The notes beneath the pieces are model-generated. The model searched no databases and had not been told where the DNA came from. It saw nothing but the letters and a program-made list of their open reading frames with translations. The position numbers and the translations under genes are program-made. A DNA stretch of 64,000 bases, taken from an uncultured Alistipes sp. GTDB taxonomy: Bacteria > Bacteroidota > Bacteroidia > Bacteroidales > Rikenellaceae. Shown piece by piece: positions 52,422 through 61,562 of this stretch (its first letter is position 1; each line of letters opens with the position of its first letter). The DNA is taken from NCBI GenBank assembly GCA_947177225.1, contig CAMWTS010000004.1:1-64000 (forward strand), given 5' to 3'.

Positions 52422-53710
52422 AGAAGATAAATGTCATAACGCTCGGCTGTTCGAAAAATACGGTCGATTCCGAGCATCTGTCGGCGCAGCTGGCTGCGGC
52501 AGGCTACAAAATCGTATTCGACAGCGACTGCTCGCATGCCGATGCTGTGGTTATCAACACGTGCGGCTTTATAGGCGATGCCAAGAAGGAGAGCATCGAT
52601 ACTATTCTGGCGGCGGCAGCTGCCAAAGAGCAGGGACGCATAGGCGAACTGTTCGTTATCGGCTGCTTGTCGGAGCGTTATGCCGATGAGCTGCGTGCCG
52701 AGCTGCCTGAGGTCGACGAGTTCTTCGGCGTGAAGAGCTGGGAGGCTATCGCCGAGCGTCTGGGTGCAAAGCATCGTCGCGAGTTGGAGACCGAACGCTG
52801 TCTGTCGACCCCGTCGCACTACGCCTATTTGAAGATCGCCGAGGGCTGTAACCAAATGTGCGGTTACTGTGCCATACCTCTTATTCGCGGTCGTTACGTG
52901 TCGCGTCCGATCGAAGAGCTGTTGGACGAGGCGCGCAAACTGGTTGCCGGAGGTGTGCGCGAGCTGATGGTCATAGCGCAGGATACGACCTACTACGGCA
53001 TGGATCTGTATGGGCGTCGCGCCTTGGCCGAGCTTCTGACCGGATTGTGCCGTATCGACAAACTCAAATCCATACGTCTGCACTACGCCTATCCCACCGA
53101 CTTCCCCGACGATGTGATCGATGTCATGGCGCGCGAAGAGAAGATATGCCGTTATCTCGACATTCCGTTCCAGCACATATCCGATGCGCAGCTTGCGGCC
53201 ATGAAGCGTCACCACACGAGCAGTGAGGCTTACGAGCTGATCGATCGTCTGCGCGAACGCATACCCGGTATCGTTTTGCGCACGACGCTGCTTGTGGGCT
53301 ATCCCGGTGAGACCGAGTCCGATTTCGAGGAACTGAAAGAGTTTGTGCGTCGAGTGCGGTTCGACCGTCTGGGAGTGTTTGCCTACTCGGAGGAGGAGGG
53401 TACCTATTCGGCAACCCGCCTGACCGACAACGTGCCCGACGATGTGAAGCAGGCACGTGTCGACGAGATCATGCGGTTGCAGGAGCGCATATCGCTCGAA
53501 AACAATGCCCTGCGTGTCGGCCAGAGCATGCGTGTGATTGTCGACTCGCGCGAAGGTGACTATTATGTGGCTCGCTCGGAGTTCGATTCGCCGGAGGTCG
53601 ATGGCGAGGTGCTTATATCGGCCGGCGACAGACGTTTGCGTCGCGGTTGCTTCTACGATGTGCGCATCACGGCGGCGGAGAATTACGATCTGTATGCCGA
53701 ATTGTTGTAA
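52418..53710 (+). CDS. rimO: Ribosomal protein S12 methylthiotransferase RimO
   Basis: Radical-SAM enzyme that methylthiolates the conserved Asp of ribosomal protein S12. 430 residues, all three domains present. The UPF0004 domain begins LGCSKNTVDSE. The radical-SAM cluster motif is EGCNQMCGYCAIP. A C-terminal TRAM domain (about 365-430) follows, with SMRVIVDSREGDYYVARSEF. It starts inside the last codons of the preceding gene. Confidence 0.96.
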   Translation: MKKINVITLGCSKNTVDSEHLSAQLAAAGYKIVFDSDCSHADAVVINTCGFIGDAKKESIDTILAAAAAKEQGRIGELFVIGCLSERYADELRAELPEVDEFFGVKSWEAIAERLGAKHRRELETERCLSTPSHYAYLKIAEGCNQMCGYCAIPLIRGRYVSRPIEELLDEARKLVAGGVRELMVIAQDTTYYGMDLYGRRALAELLTGLCRIDKLKSIRLHYAYPTDFPDDVIDVMAREEKICRYLDIPFQHISDAQLAAMKRHHTSSEAYELIDRLRERIPGIVLRTTLLVGYPGETESDFEELKEFVRRVRFDRLGVFAYSEEEGTYSATRLTDNVPDDVKQARVDEIMRLQERISLENNALRVGQSMRVIVDSREGDYYVARSEFDSPEVDGEVLISAGDRRLRRGCFYDVRITAAENYDLYAELL

Positions 53711-53736
53711 TATTATGCTCCGATAGGGCTGAATTA

Positions 53737-53768
53737 TTTGGCTGTTTGTCGGAAAATCATTATCTTTG
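53737..53768 (+). promoter_or_regulatory. Promoter of the ZapB-like gene and zapA
   Basis: TTTG (53737-53740), 20-nt spacer, TATCTTTG (53761-53768); start codon 32 nt later. Confidence 0.8.
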
Positions 53769-53800
53769 GATCGATATACTATTTTACCGTAGCTTGATTT

Positions 53801-54094
53801 ATGGCTGAAAAACAGATCGTATCCCGTCTGACTGCTCAGGTCGAAAGACTTATCGAGGATCATCGGCGTATAAGTGCCGATTGTCGTGCGCTCGTTACCG
53901 AGCGCGACGGCCTCGCGGCAGAGAACAGAGCGTTGCAGCAGCGGCTGAGAGAGCTTGATGCAAGGGTTAAAAGCATCGAGCTGGGACAGGGTCTGAGCGG
54001 TAATAGCGGCGACAGGGAGCGTGCCAGATTGCGTGTCAACAGTTTATTGCGGGAGGTTGACAAGTGCATAGCCATGCTCGATAAGGCCGAATAA
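53801..54094 (+). CDS. Small coiled-coil protein upstream of zapA (ZapB-like)
   Basis: 97 residues, almost wholly helical with a heptad pattern (about 5-70; ALVTERDGLAAENRALQQRL), and no signal peptide. It lies 26 bases before zapA. ZapA and the coiled-coil protein ZapB form a layer around the FtsZ ring in proteobacteria. By size, coiled coil and linkage I infer a ZapB-like role, but sequence similarity to ZapB cannot be judged for such low-complexity proteins. Its promoter probably drives zapA and the RNA that follows. Confidence 0.65.
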   Translation: MAEKQIVSRLTAQVERLIEDHRRISADCRALVTERDGLAAENRALQQRLRELDARVKSIELGQGLSGNSGDRERARLRVNSLLREVDKCIAMLDKAE

Positions 54095-54120
54095 CTGATT
54101 TTATAATATGGAGTAACGGT

Positions 54121-54402
54121 ATGGCAAAACTCAACATAACTCTTTCGATTGCAGGTCAGTCCTATCCGATGTCGGTCGACGCGGAGAAGGAGGAGTTGTA
54201 TCGTGAGGCGGCTCGTCGTCTCAACGAGAAGATCAAGGAGTTTACGCAGGTGCCGTCGTTCAAGTTGAACGATTGTGTGGCGATGGCCGCGTTGCGTTAC
54301 TCTATCCTGGCTCTGAGTACGGAGCAAAAAGGTCGGTTGGACGATGCCGATACACAGGCCATCGAGGCTCTTTCGGCACGATTGGACGAGTATATGCGTT
54401 GA
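54121..54402 (+). CDS. zapA: Cell division protein ZapA
   Basis: 93 residues. ZapA bundles FtsZ filaments at midcell. Family pattern: LNITLSIAGQSYPMSVDAEKEE at the start (the beta-hairpin), then RLNEKIKEF and a C-terminal helix. The stop codon overlaps the 5' arm of the RNA structure that follows. Confidence 0.88.
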   Translation: MAKLNITLSIAGQSYPMSVDAEKEELYREAARRLNEKIKEFTQVPSFKLNDCVAMAALRYSILALSTEQKGRLDDADTQAIEALSARLDEYMR

Positions 54403-54765
54403 CGACGCGGCAGAGACAGACCGCTCGTTGCGAACATCTGGGGCAGAGATGCCCTTAACTCCTCGGTGGAGCGTGCAGCCTGGCTGTGAAGTTGCGGACT
54501 GCGCACGATCGGGCGAAGTATCCGATTCAGGTTCTTTACATCGATTGATGAGATCTATCCCGCATAGACTCCTTATAGCTTTGCGAACTGTACAATTAAA
54601 CTACATTGGGACAACTCTCGAAGAGTAACAAAATCAGGCCTTAACCCTCGCTTGCGAAGGTGTGTCCTACGGGCACCATTGGAAGATTGCGTGCTTCGGA
54701 ATCCCACTTATGACAGATCTGCGGATTCGTCAAACAAGAAAAGGAGCCTTTGCGGGATTTTTATT
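54399..54765 (+). ncRNA. ssrS: Structured non-coding RNA, possible 6S RNA
   Basis: A 367-base stretch without a gene that is rich in stable hairpins: GTGTCC-TAC-GGGCAC, ACTCT-CGA-AGAGT (54613-54625), CTCC-TCGGT-GGAG, CAGC-CTG-GCTG. Its ends pair: TTGACGA at 54399-54405 with TCGTCAA at 54727-54733, so the whole region can close on itself. An AT/T-rich terminator-like stretch (hairpin AAAGGAGCCTTT, then TTTTTATTTT) follows at 54740-54765. 6S RNA lies next to zapA in many bacteria, which is why I suggest ssrS. It is longer than most 6S RNAs (about 180-200 nt), and a -7-like TAGCTTTG at 54576-54583 could start a shorter RNA of about 185 nt. RNase P RNA, tmRNA and SRP RNA signatures are absent. 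Confidence 0.45.
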
Positions 54766-54799
54766 TTAATTGTGGCTAACAATATAAACTGCTGTTTTT

Positions 54800-56200
54800 A
54801 TGGCTAAAAGATTTTTCGGATTGTGTACCCTCTTGGGGCTGCTGTTTTTGGCAGCCTGCGGCGGCGAAGCCCCGGTTGCGGAGGGACCGATCGTAACACA
54901 TACGCCTGCGCGGGCAGAAGGGCAACGCTCGGTGCTGGGATTGCGTACCGAGCCGCTCGATACGGTGCGTGTGGGATTTATAGGACTGGGCATGCGCGGT
55001 CCGGGTGCGGTGGAGCGTTTTACGTGGATCGACGGAGTGTCGATACGGGCGTTGTGCGATCTGCATGCCGACCGTGTAGAGCGTGCGCAGGCAATACTCG
55101 AACGTCGCGGATTCCCCGCGGCGGCGGCTTATGACGGCGAGGAGGGCTGGAAGGAGCTGTGTCGCCGCGACGACATCGATCTGGTCTACATCTGTACGCC
55201 GTGGCAGTTGCATGTGCCTATGGCTCTGTATGCCATGGAGCATGGCAAACATGTGGCCTTGGAGGTGCCTGCCGCCACGACTCTCGAAGAGTGTTGGCAG
55301 CTGGTCGATATGGCCGAGCTTACGCAGCGTCACTGCATGATGCTCGAAAACTGTGTATACGACTTTTTCGAGCTTACTACGCTCAACATGGCGCAACACG
55401 GCCTGTTCGGCGAGATACTCCATGTCGAAGGTTCGTATATCCACAACTTGGAGGAGTTCTGGGATCACTACGAAGGCAATTGGCGGCTCGATTTCAACCA
55501 GAAGCATCGCGGCGATGTCTATGCCACTCACGGCCTTGGCCCCGCCTGCCAGCTGCTCGATATTCATCGCGGCGACCGTATGGACTACCTTGTGGCGATG
55601 GATACCCCCTCGGTCAATGGTCTGCAACAGGCGCGTGAGAAGATGGGTGCGGAGAGCTTTGCCAACGGAGATCACACGTTGACGCTTATAAAGACGGTCA
55701 ATGGCCGCACGATCCATCTCCAACACAACGTCTATACGCCGCGTCCTTATAGCCGCATGTATCAACTTACCGGCAGCGAGGGCTTCGCCAACAAATATCC
55801 GGTGGAGGGATATGTCCTGCGCGAGGATCGCATTTCGTCGGAGCTGCCCGATCACGAGAATCTTTCGTCTCACGGATTTATCTCCGAAGAGGCCAAACGC
55901 GAACTTATGGCTCGCTACAAACACCCCATAGTCGAGGATATCGAGCAGATGGCTCGCAAGGTAGGCGGACACGGAGGCATGGATTTCATCATGGATTACC
56001 GCCTTGTCTACTGTCTTCGCAACGGACTGCCTTTGGATCAGGACGTTTACGATGCTGCCGAATGGTCTGCCATAGGTGCTCTGACGGCACTCTCGCTCGA
56101 ACACGGCAGTGCTCCGGTGGCTGTGCCCGACTTCACGCGCGGCGACTGGAACAAGATCGACGGCTATCGTCATGCCACGGTCGGGCAGTTGACCGAGTAA
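54800..56200 (+). CDS. GH109-like (Gfo/Idh/MocA) glycosidase lipoprotein
   Basis: 466 residues. Lipobox LFLAACGG (Cys20). The Rossmann fold begins [12 protein letters not shown] (58-69) and the sequence aligns by eye with GH109 alpha-N-acetylgalactosaminidases, which use NAD+ and act on GalNAc-terminated glycans such as mucin or blood-group A. Supporting motifs are [41 protein letters not shown] (242-248) and [10 protein letters not shown] near the end. The exported, lipidated form suits a surface glycan-degrading role. It sits between the RNA after zapA and rny, with no other sugar-use gene near. Confidence 0.85.
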   Translation: MAKRFFGLCTLLGLLFLAACGGEAPVAEGPIVTHTPARAEGQRSVLGLRTEPLDTVRVGFIGLGMRGPGAVERFTWIDGVSIRALCDLHADRVERAQAILERRGFPAAAAYDGEEGWKELCRRDDIDLVYICTPWQLHVPMALYAMEHGKHVALEVPAATTLEECWQLVDMAELTQRHCMMLENCVYDFFELTTLNMAQHGLFGEILHVEGSYIHNLEEFWDHYEGNWRLDFNQKHRGDVYATHGLGPACQLLDIHRGDRMDYLVAMDTPSVNGLQQAREKMGAESFANGDHTLTLIKTVNGRTIHLQHNVYTPRPYSRMYQLTGSEGFANKYPVEGYVLREDRISSELPDHENLSSHGFISEEAKRELMARYKHPIVEDIEQMARKVGGHGGMDFIMDYRLVYCLRNGLPLDQDVYDAAEWSAIGALTALSLEHGSAPVAVPDFTRGDWNKIDGYRHATVGQLTE

Positions 56201-56297
56201 TGTGCGCGCCGGGGTGCGGTCGTATGATCGTACTTCTTTGCGACAGAGAGTTTTAACAATTGGAAAACACTATTTATTAACCAAATATTTTATAATC

Positions 56298-57827
56298 ATG
56301 GATACTGTAATATTGATTGTCGCTGCCATAGCGGGTGCCGTAATAGGCGGCCTGGCGGCATTCTTCGGCGTGAAGGCTCGATCGAAGTCTATCGTCGAGA
56401 AGGCTGTTGCAGACGGCGAAATGATAAAGAAGGAGAAGATACTTCAAGCCAAGGAGAAGTTTATCCAGTTAAAGAGCGAGCACGACCGTCAGGTCAACGA
56501 GCGCAACCAGAAACTCTCGCAGAGCGAGCAGCGCGCCAAGCAGTTGGAGTCGAATCTGCAACACAAGGAGCGCGAGCTGGACAAGAAGTGCGCCGAGAAC
56601 GACCGTGTGCGCGAGCAGATGGACGCTCAGATGGCTACTATGCAGAGCCGCAAGGAGGAGCTTGCAGCCATCATCAAGGAGCAGAACTCTCGTTTGGAGC
56701 AGATATCGGGCATGAGCTCGGAGGAGGCCAAGAATATCTTGATCGAGAATATGAAGAGCGAGGCCAAGGCCGATGCCGCAACCTACATCAGCGAGACCAT
56801 CGAGGAGGCTAAGCTGACGGCCACCAAGGAGGCCAAGCGTATAGTCGTTGCATCGATCCAGCGCGTAGCCACCGAGACGGCGATAGAGAATGCCGTGACG
56901 GTATTCAATATCGATTCCGACGAGGTCAAGGGACGTATCATCGGTCGCGAAGGACGTAATATTCGTGCTTTGGAGGCTGCCACGGGTATCGAGATCATTG
57001 TCGACGATACTCCGGAGGCTATTATCCTCAGCGGCTTCGATCCCGTTCGCCGCGAGATTGCGCGTCTTGCGTTGCACCAGCTCGTCACCGACGGCCGTAT
57101 CCACCCGGCACGCATCGAGGAGGTCGTGGCCAAGGTCAAGAAGCAGATCGAGGAGGAGATCGTCGAGGTCGGCAAGCGTACGGCAATCGACCTGGGTATC
57201 CATGGCCTGCACCCCGAATTGGTGCGCCTTATCGGTAAGATGAAGTATCGCTCGTCTTATGGACAGAACTTATTGCAGCACGCCCGCGAGACGGCCAATC
57301 TGGCAGGTATCATGGCTGCTGAGTTGGGACTCAATCCCAAGGCAGCGCGTCGCGCCGGTCTGTTGCACGATATAGGCAAGGTGCCCGATGATGAGCCCGA
57401 ATTGCCGCACGCAATCATCGGTATGAAGCTGGCCGAGAAGTATAAGGAGAAGGCCGACGTATGCAATGCCATCGGTGCTCACCACGATGAGGTGGAGATG
57501 ACTTCGCTCATCGCTCCCATTATTCAGGTTTGCGATGCCATATCGGGTGCGCGTCCGGGTGCGCGTCGTGAGGTGGTAGAGTCGTATATCAAGCGTCTGA
57601 AAGAGATGGAAGATATCGCACTCTCATATCCCGGCGTTGTCAAGACCTATGCCATACAGGCAGGACGCGAATTGCGCGTGATCGTCGGTGCCGACAAGCT
57701 CAACGATCAGGAGTCTGAGTCGTTGTCTCACGACATAGCCAAGAAGATACAGGACGAAATGACCTATCCCGGTCAGGTGAAGATCACCGTGATTCGTGAG
57801 ACTCGTTCAATATCTTATGCCAAGTAG
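56298..57827 (+). CDS. rny: Ribonuclease Y
   Basis: Membrane-bound endoribonuclease that starts mRNA decay. 509 residues in the canonical order: N-terminal membrane helix (about 4-25), a long coiled coil to about 200, a KH domain ([19 protein letters not shown]) and an HD domain (catalytic pair in GLLHDIGK). The frame is open 32 codons further up, but the membrane helix defines [10 protein letters not shown] as the start. It follows the GH109-like gene. Confidence 0.95.
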   Translation: MDTVILIVAAIAGAVIGGLAAFFGVKARSKSIVEKAVADGEMIKKEKILQAKEKFIQLKSEHDRQVNERNQKLSQSEQRAKQLESNLQHKERELDKKCAENDRVREQMDAQMATMQSRKEELAAIIKEQNSRLEQISGMSSEEAKNILIENMKSEAKADAATYISETIEEAKLTATKEAKRIVVASIQRVATETAIENAVTVFNIDSDEVKGRIIGREGRNIRALEAATGIEIIVDDTPEAIILSGFDPVRREIARLALHQLVTDGRIHPARIEEVVAKVKKQIEEEIVEVGKRTAIDLGIHGLHPELVRLIGKMKYRSSYGQNLLQHARETANLAGIMAAELGLNPKAARRAGLLHDIGKVPDDEPELPHAIIGMKLAEKYKEKADVCNAIGAHHDEVEMTSLIAPIIQVCDAISGARPGARREVVESYIKRLKEMEDIALSYPGVVKTYAIQAGRELRVIVGADKLNDQESESLSHDIAKKIQDEMTYPGQVKITVIRETRSISYAK

Positions 57828-57851
57828 CTCTTGATCGTGATTTTTTCGTGA

Positions 57852-57975
57852 TTTTTTCGTGAAAAGCGGCATTCTGCGTCCGCTCGCTCAATTGCCCGAA
57901 TAGGCAGTACGGTTAGTACAGCCTATCCGAGCAATTTTCGTTACGCGTTGCATAATACCGCTTTTGCCGAAAAAA
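57852..57975 (+). repeat. Long palindromic repeat element (family A), after rny
   Basis: Outer arms TTTTTTCGTGAAAAGCGGC and ACCGCTTTTGCCGAAAAAA. Inner hairpin TTGCCCGAATAGGCAGTAC / GTACAGCCTATCCGAGCAA with loop GGTTA. It begins 25 bases after the rny stop and may end its transcript. Confidence 0.8.
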
Positions 57976-57982
57976 CTTTTTC

Positions 57983-58107
57983 TTTTCCGTGAAAAGACGT
58001 CATTAGCGTCGCCTCGTTCAATTCCGCCAATGGAACGTACGTCCAAGTACGCCCCATCGGCGGACTTTTCATGTGCGGCTTGCTACTAACGCCTTTTGAC
58101 GAAAAAG
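57983..58107 (+). repeat. Second family A element in tandem
   Basis: Outer arms TTTTCCGTGAAAAGACGT and AACGCCTTTTGACGAAAAAG. Inner hairpin TCCGCCAATGGAACGTAC / GTACGCCCCATCGGCGGA. It follows the first element with only 7 bases between. Confidence 0.8.
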
Positions 58108-58420
58108 TGGGGTTGGTGTTTTTTTGGAGACTATTCCAATTGCCATGTCATTTCGAGCGTCGGCGAGAAATCTGTGCGCGATTATTTCCATTGAGTCTTT
58201 TCTCTCTGCATGTCGCAGGCCACATCGTCCCCAGATGTCTCACATTCGTTCGACATGACAAGACGTGTATGTCATTCTGAGGAGTGGCCAATGGCCGCGA
58301 CGTGAGAATCTCAGTTGTGTGTGATATGTCCACAGTTCTGTCATTCTGAGGAGGACGGCACGTCCGACGTGAGAATCTCTCTTGCCGGTAGCGAAGCGAT
58401 GCTGCTATATAAATAGTAGG
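58108..58420 (+). repeat. REPIN-like half-units and short repeats
   Basis: No gene. It contains one TCATTTCGAGC...GCGAGAAATCTGTG copy (58146-58190), one TTCGACATGACA motif (58229-58260) and two left half-units of the REPIN-like family: 58270-58312 with hairpin GTGGCC-AAT-GGCCGC and 58339-58380 with hairpin GGACG-GCA-CGTCC. Confidence 0.8.
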
Positions 58421-58430
58421 TATAAAGAAA

Positions 58431-58457
58431 AACAGACGACCCGCAGGATCGTCTGTT
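58431..58457 (-). terminator. Terminator of the ferredoxin gene
   Basis: AACAGACGA / TCGTCTGTT with a 9-nt loop, then TTTCTTTATA on the minus strand. Confidence 0.8.
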
Positions 58458-58479
58458 CTTTCATAATCTCCTATTGCGA

Positions 58480-58647
58480 TTACTCTGCTGAGATAGCCTC
58501 AGAAGGGCATACGCCTGCGCAAGTACCGCAGTCGATGCACTTGTCGGGATCGATTACATAGATGTCGCCGGCAGAGATAGCCTCTACGGGGCACTCGTCG
58601 ATACATGTGCCGCAAGCAACGCAAGAATCTGAAATTTTGTAAGCCAT
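58480..58647 (-). CDS. Small 2[4Fe-4S] ferredoxin
   Basis: A 55-residue clostridial-type ferredoxin. Two cluster-binding motifs, each of CxxCxxCxxxCP form: CVACGTCIDECP (residues 9-20) and CIDCGTCAGVCP (37-48). No other domain. It carries low-potential electrons for anaerobic oxidoreductases; the partner cannot be told from neighbours. Start MAYKISDSC. It has its own promoter and terminator and overlaps neither neighbour. Confidence 0.94.
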   Translation of the reverse strand: MAYKISDSCVACGTCIDECPVEAISAGDIYVIDPDKCIDCGTCAGVCPSEAISAE

Positions 58648-58678
58648 AATATTTAGTTTTTAATGAAAAGTTTGTTTG

Positions 58679-58709
58679 CAAATATAAACAATTATTTGAT
58701 AATGTCAAA
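58679..58709 (-). promoter_or_regulatory. Promoter of the ferredoxin gene
   Basis: On the minus strand TTTG (58706-58709), 19-nt spacer, TATATTTG (58679-58686). It overlaps the last codons of serS. Confidence 0.75.
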
Positions 58710-59963
58710 ACCTGTGTAGGGTACAAGCACCTCCGGTATGCGTATGCCCTCCGGAGTCTGGTTGTTCTCCAGCAGTGCGGCTACGATGCGCGGCAATGCG
58801 AGCGACGAGCCGTTGAGCGTGTGTGCCAGCTGTGTCTTCTTCGACGAATCCTTATAGCGCAACTTCAACCGGTTGGCCTGGAACGACTCGAAGTTAGAGA
58901 CCGACGACACCTCCAACCAGCGTTTCTGCGCTTCCGAGTAGACCTCGAAGTCGTAGGTGAGCGCCGATGTGAACGACATGTCGCCGCCACACAGACGCAG
59001 TATGCGGTAGGGCAGTCCCAGCGATGCGACGATCTTTTCGACATGTGCCACCATGCCGTCGAGAGCTTCGTAAGAGGCTTCGGGCAGTGACAACTGCACG
59101 ATCTCCACCTTGTCGAACTGGTGCAGACGGTTAAGACCGCGTACGTCTTTGCCATACGATCCGGCCTCGCGGCGGAAACAGGGTGTATAGGCTGTCATCT
59201 TCACAGGGAAATCCTTCTCGTCGAGGATCACGTCGCGATAGATGTTGGTCACGGGAACCTCGGCCGTGGGCACGAGATAGTAGTTGTCAGCCGTGGCATG
59301 ATACATCTGTCCCTCCTTGTCGGGCAACTGGCCGGTACCGAATCCCGAAGCCTCGTTAACCATCACGGGAGGCTCCACTTCCAGATAACCTGCGGCCGTG
59401 TTGCAGTCGAGGAAGTAGTTGATAAGAGCGCGCTGCAAACGGGCACCCTTGCCTTTGTAGACGGGGAATCCGGCTCCGGTGAGCTTTACTCCCAGATCGA
59501 AGTCTATGATGTCGTATTTCTTGGCCAGCTCCCAGTGGGGCATCGGATTTTCGGGCAGCGTCGTGTAGCTCTCAACCAGCTTGACGACCACATTGTCTTC
59601 TGCTCCGTGACCTTCGGGAACTATGTCGGCCGGGAAATTGGGCAGTGTTACGATCGTAGCCTGCAACTCATCGCTGACCTGCTTGAAGCGTACCGACAAC
59701 TCGGCCGAACGCTCTTTGAGAGCCGCCACCTCGGCCTTTTTGGCCTCGGCCTCGTCGCGGCGTCCCTGACCCATCAGTGCGCCTATCTGCTTGGCAGCTG
59801 CGTTCTGCTCGGCAAGACACGCGTCCAACTCGGCCTGCACAGCCTTGCGCGTATCGTCCAACTCCTCTATACGGGTGATGACAGGCTCGGCATCGACGTG
59901 CTTTTTGGCCAGCTTGCGTACGGCAGCCTGCTTGTCGTCGCGTAATTGCTTTAATGTAAGCAT
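58692..59963 (-). CDS. serS: Seryl-tRNA synthetase
   Basis: Charges tRNA-Ser (and tRNA-Sec where present) with serine. 423 residues, class II. The N-terminal coiled-coil arm (about 30-105) that grips the tRNA variable arm is followed by the catalytic core: motif 2 CFRREAGSYGKDVRGLNRLH and motif 3 region NGSSLALPRIVAALLE. The start is MLTLKQLRDD; an upstream ATG 11 codons earlier would add a non-family extension. A -7 box TATATTTG (minus, 59994-60001) lies just upstream. Confidence 0.95.
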   Translation of the reverse strand: MLTLKQLRDDKQAAVRKLAKKHVDAEPVITRIEELDDTRKAVQAELDACLAEQNAAAKQIGALMGQGRRDEAEAKKAEVAALKERSAELSVRFKQVSDELQATIVTLPNFPADIVPEGHGAEDNVVVKLVESYTTLPENPMPHWELAKKYDIIDFDLGVKLTGAGFPVYKGKGARLQRALINYFLDCNTAAGYLEVEPPVMVNEASGFGTGQLPDKEGQMYHATADNYYLVPTAEVPVTNIYRDVILDEKDFPVKMTAYTPCFRREAGSYGKDVRGLNRLHQFDKVEIVQLSLPEASYEALDGMVAHVEKIVASLGLPYRILRLCGGDMSFTSALTYDFEVYSEAQKRWLEVSSVSNFESFQANRLKLRYKDSSKKTQLAHTLNGSSLALPRIVAALLENNQTPEGIRIPEVLVPYTGFDIIK

Positions 59964-60025
59964 ACTCTTTTTGATTTTATTACTTTCAGAATGCAAATAT
60001 ATAAAGTATTTGATAAATTATCGAG

Positions 60026-60254
60026 ACTTTTTCGTGAAAAGCGGTCATTATCGTCACCTCGATTATTGTGCGGCCGGGCGGTATGGAGCATGTTGCCCGG
60101 TCGAGACCGGCCGCTCGCCAGTGAAAATAGGGCAGTGGACGATGTGTGCGGGGAGATGACCGTGGCGGGACGAATGACGGCCAGTCATAAAAAATGGTGC
60201 GATTGTTGAGAATTGCCATGACGTTATTACAAATTAACCGAATAAAATCGTATC
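60026..60254. other. Region between serS and the OmpA-like gene
   Basis: No gene. A truncated left half of family A lies at 60026-60065 (TTTTTCGTGAAAAGCGGTC), followed by an inverted repeat GCGGCCGG (60070-60077) / CCGGCCGC (60107-60114). No clear plus-strand promoter for the next gene was seen. Confidence 0.6.
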
Positions 60255-61082
60255 ATGGTGAAAACACTATTCTATTCTTTGGTTTCGATCTGCGCATTGG
60301 CTCTGTGTGGCGGAGTCTCGGCGCAAAGTTATCGCAACTCCTCGCAGAGTGTGCCCAACGGCGTTTTGCTCTCGGAGTGGGTCGAAGGTGATTACCTCGT
60401 TCGTCGCTACCTGGTGAAGGGAACTCAGCCTAAGAGCGCCGAGTTTGTCGTGCAATATGCAGTGGGCAATGCTCAGGTGTCGGGACAGTTCGACGAAAAT
60501 TCAGACGAGTTGCGACAGATAGGCGATTTCATATCGCGCATGAAAAACGACACGCTGCGACGCGTTACGGCGGTCAATATCACCGGTTACTCGTCGCCCG
60601 ACGGTTCGGCTGCATACAATGCCAAACTGGCTAAGAACCGTGCCAACGACCTGCTGACGTGGCTCAATTCGAAGTATGGACTTTCGAGCCTCTATACGGT
60701 GTCGGTCGACGGACGAGTGGCTCCGTGGAGCGCATGTGCCGACGAGGTGCGCCGTTCGTCGTTGCAGAACAAAAACACGATTCTCGACATAGTCAATTCG
60801 TCGGAGGCTGCTCCCACTGTCGAACGTCAGCTCAAAGCCCACACCACGGCGTGGAACTGGCTGCGTACGTCGGTTCTCCCAGCGCTGCGCCGAACGGTGG
60901 TGACATTCACCTATACCGAGGACAGTGTGCAGCAGACGCGCGAGTTGATACGTCGTCCGGCTCCTGCACCGGCTCCTCAGCCCGATCCGTGCCCGCCGGC
61001 CAATCAGTGCTGCTGCGGCGATGATGCGATGGACGAATCGGTCGGCATAATCGTCATAATGGAGGCTGCCAATATCGATTGA
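60255..61082 (+). CDS. Exported OmpA-domain-like protein
   Basis: 275 residues. Signal peptide (about 1-23, ending VSAQ). The middle resembles an OmpA C-terminal peptidoglycan-binding domain: VNITGYSSPDGSAAYNAKLAKNRAN is the classic helix region, though the binding Asp/Arg pair cannot be checked by eye. The C-terminus is Pro-rich (PAPAPAPQPDPCPPANQ) with a Cys cluster (NQCCCGD). It could tether the outer membrane to peptidoglycan. Not closely matched to any named protein that I know. Confidence 0.6.
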   Translation: MVKTLFYSLVSICALALCGGVSAQSYRNSSQSVPNGVLLSEWVEGDYLVRRYLVKGTQPKSAEFVVQYAVGNAQVSGQFDENSDELRQIGDFISRMKNDTLRRVTAVNITGYSSPDGSAAYNAKLAKNRANDLLTWLNSKYGLSSLYTVSVDGRVAPWSACADEVRRSSLQNKNTILDIVNSSEAAPTVERQLKAHTTAWNWLRTSVLPALRRTVVTFTYTEDSVQQTRELIRRPAPAPAPQPDPCPPANQCCCGDDAMDESVGIIVIMEAANID

Positions 61083-61115
61083 TCCGTTGCGAAGAGATCG
61101 ATATAAGGGTAAATA

Positions 61116-61147
61116 TTTGGAAATACGGAATCGTTTTTCTATCTTTG
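61116..61147 (+). promoter_or_regulatory. Promoter of the small conserved protein
   Basis: TTTG (61116-61119), 20-nt spacer, TATCTTTG (61140-61147); start codon 34 nt downstream. Confidence 0.8.
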
Positions 61148-61181
61148 CGTTGAGCAAAATAGTTTTAAACGAAATACAAGT

Positions 61182-61463
61182 ATGGCAAATTTAAGAAACT
61201 TAAAGAAAGAGATCGATTATCGTCTGGAAGAGTTCGTCTTTGATTGCGAGATGGCAATCTATTTCCAACCCAACAAGGAGGAGGAAGTGGTAGGACTCAT
61301 GGAGAAGGGTGTCGAGCTGCGCAATGCGCTCTACGCCAAGGTCAACAATCCCGGCGAGCCTAAGAACGCATCGCTGGTGCGCAAGTATTACTCGGCGTTG
61401 CGTCGCGACATGATTTCGAGCTTCGAGCAGTTGTTCGGCGATCTGAGCGCAATCAACAAGTAA
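61182..61463 (+). CDS. Small conserved Bacteroidota protein of unknown function
   Basis: 93 residues, charged and predicted to be all-helical (LRNLKKEIDYRLEEFVFDCE; RKYYSALRRDMISSFEQLFG), without signal or membrane segments. It resembles a short conserved hypothetical protein found as a single gene in many Bacteroidota. It has its own consensus promoter and a 12-bp terminator, so it is expressed as a monocistron, probably at high level. No function suggested. Confidence 0.75.
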   Translation: MANLRNLKKEIDYRLEEFVFDCEMAIYFQPNKEEEVVGLMEKGVELRNALYAKVNNPGEPKNASLVRKYYSALRRDMISSFEQLFGDLSAINK

Positions 61464-61485
61464 CGATCTCTTCGAAAAGAGCATT

Positions 61486-61514
61486 GCCGGCCGCGAGTCA
61501 GTCTCGCGGCCGGC
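61486..61514 (+). terminator. Terminator of the small conserved gene
   Basis: GCCGGCCGCGAG / CTCGCGGCCGGC with a 5-nt loop, then TTCGTTTTG. Confidence 0.85.
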
Positions 61515-61562
61515 TTCGTTTTGTCTGCGTATCACCCGTCCCGGCTATTCTTTCAGTTATAT

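Noticed and set aside
54399..54765. tmRNA, RNase P RNA or SRP RNA
   Set aside because: There is no tRNA-like end or tag frame, no GAGGAAAGTCC-type RNase P core and no SRP GGTC...GGAAGGAAGCA loop.
57852..58107. Integron attC sites
   Set aside because: The elements lack the RYYYAAC/GTTRRRY boxes and there is no integrase or cassette array.
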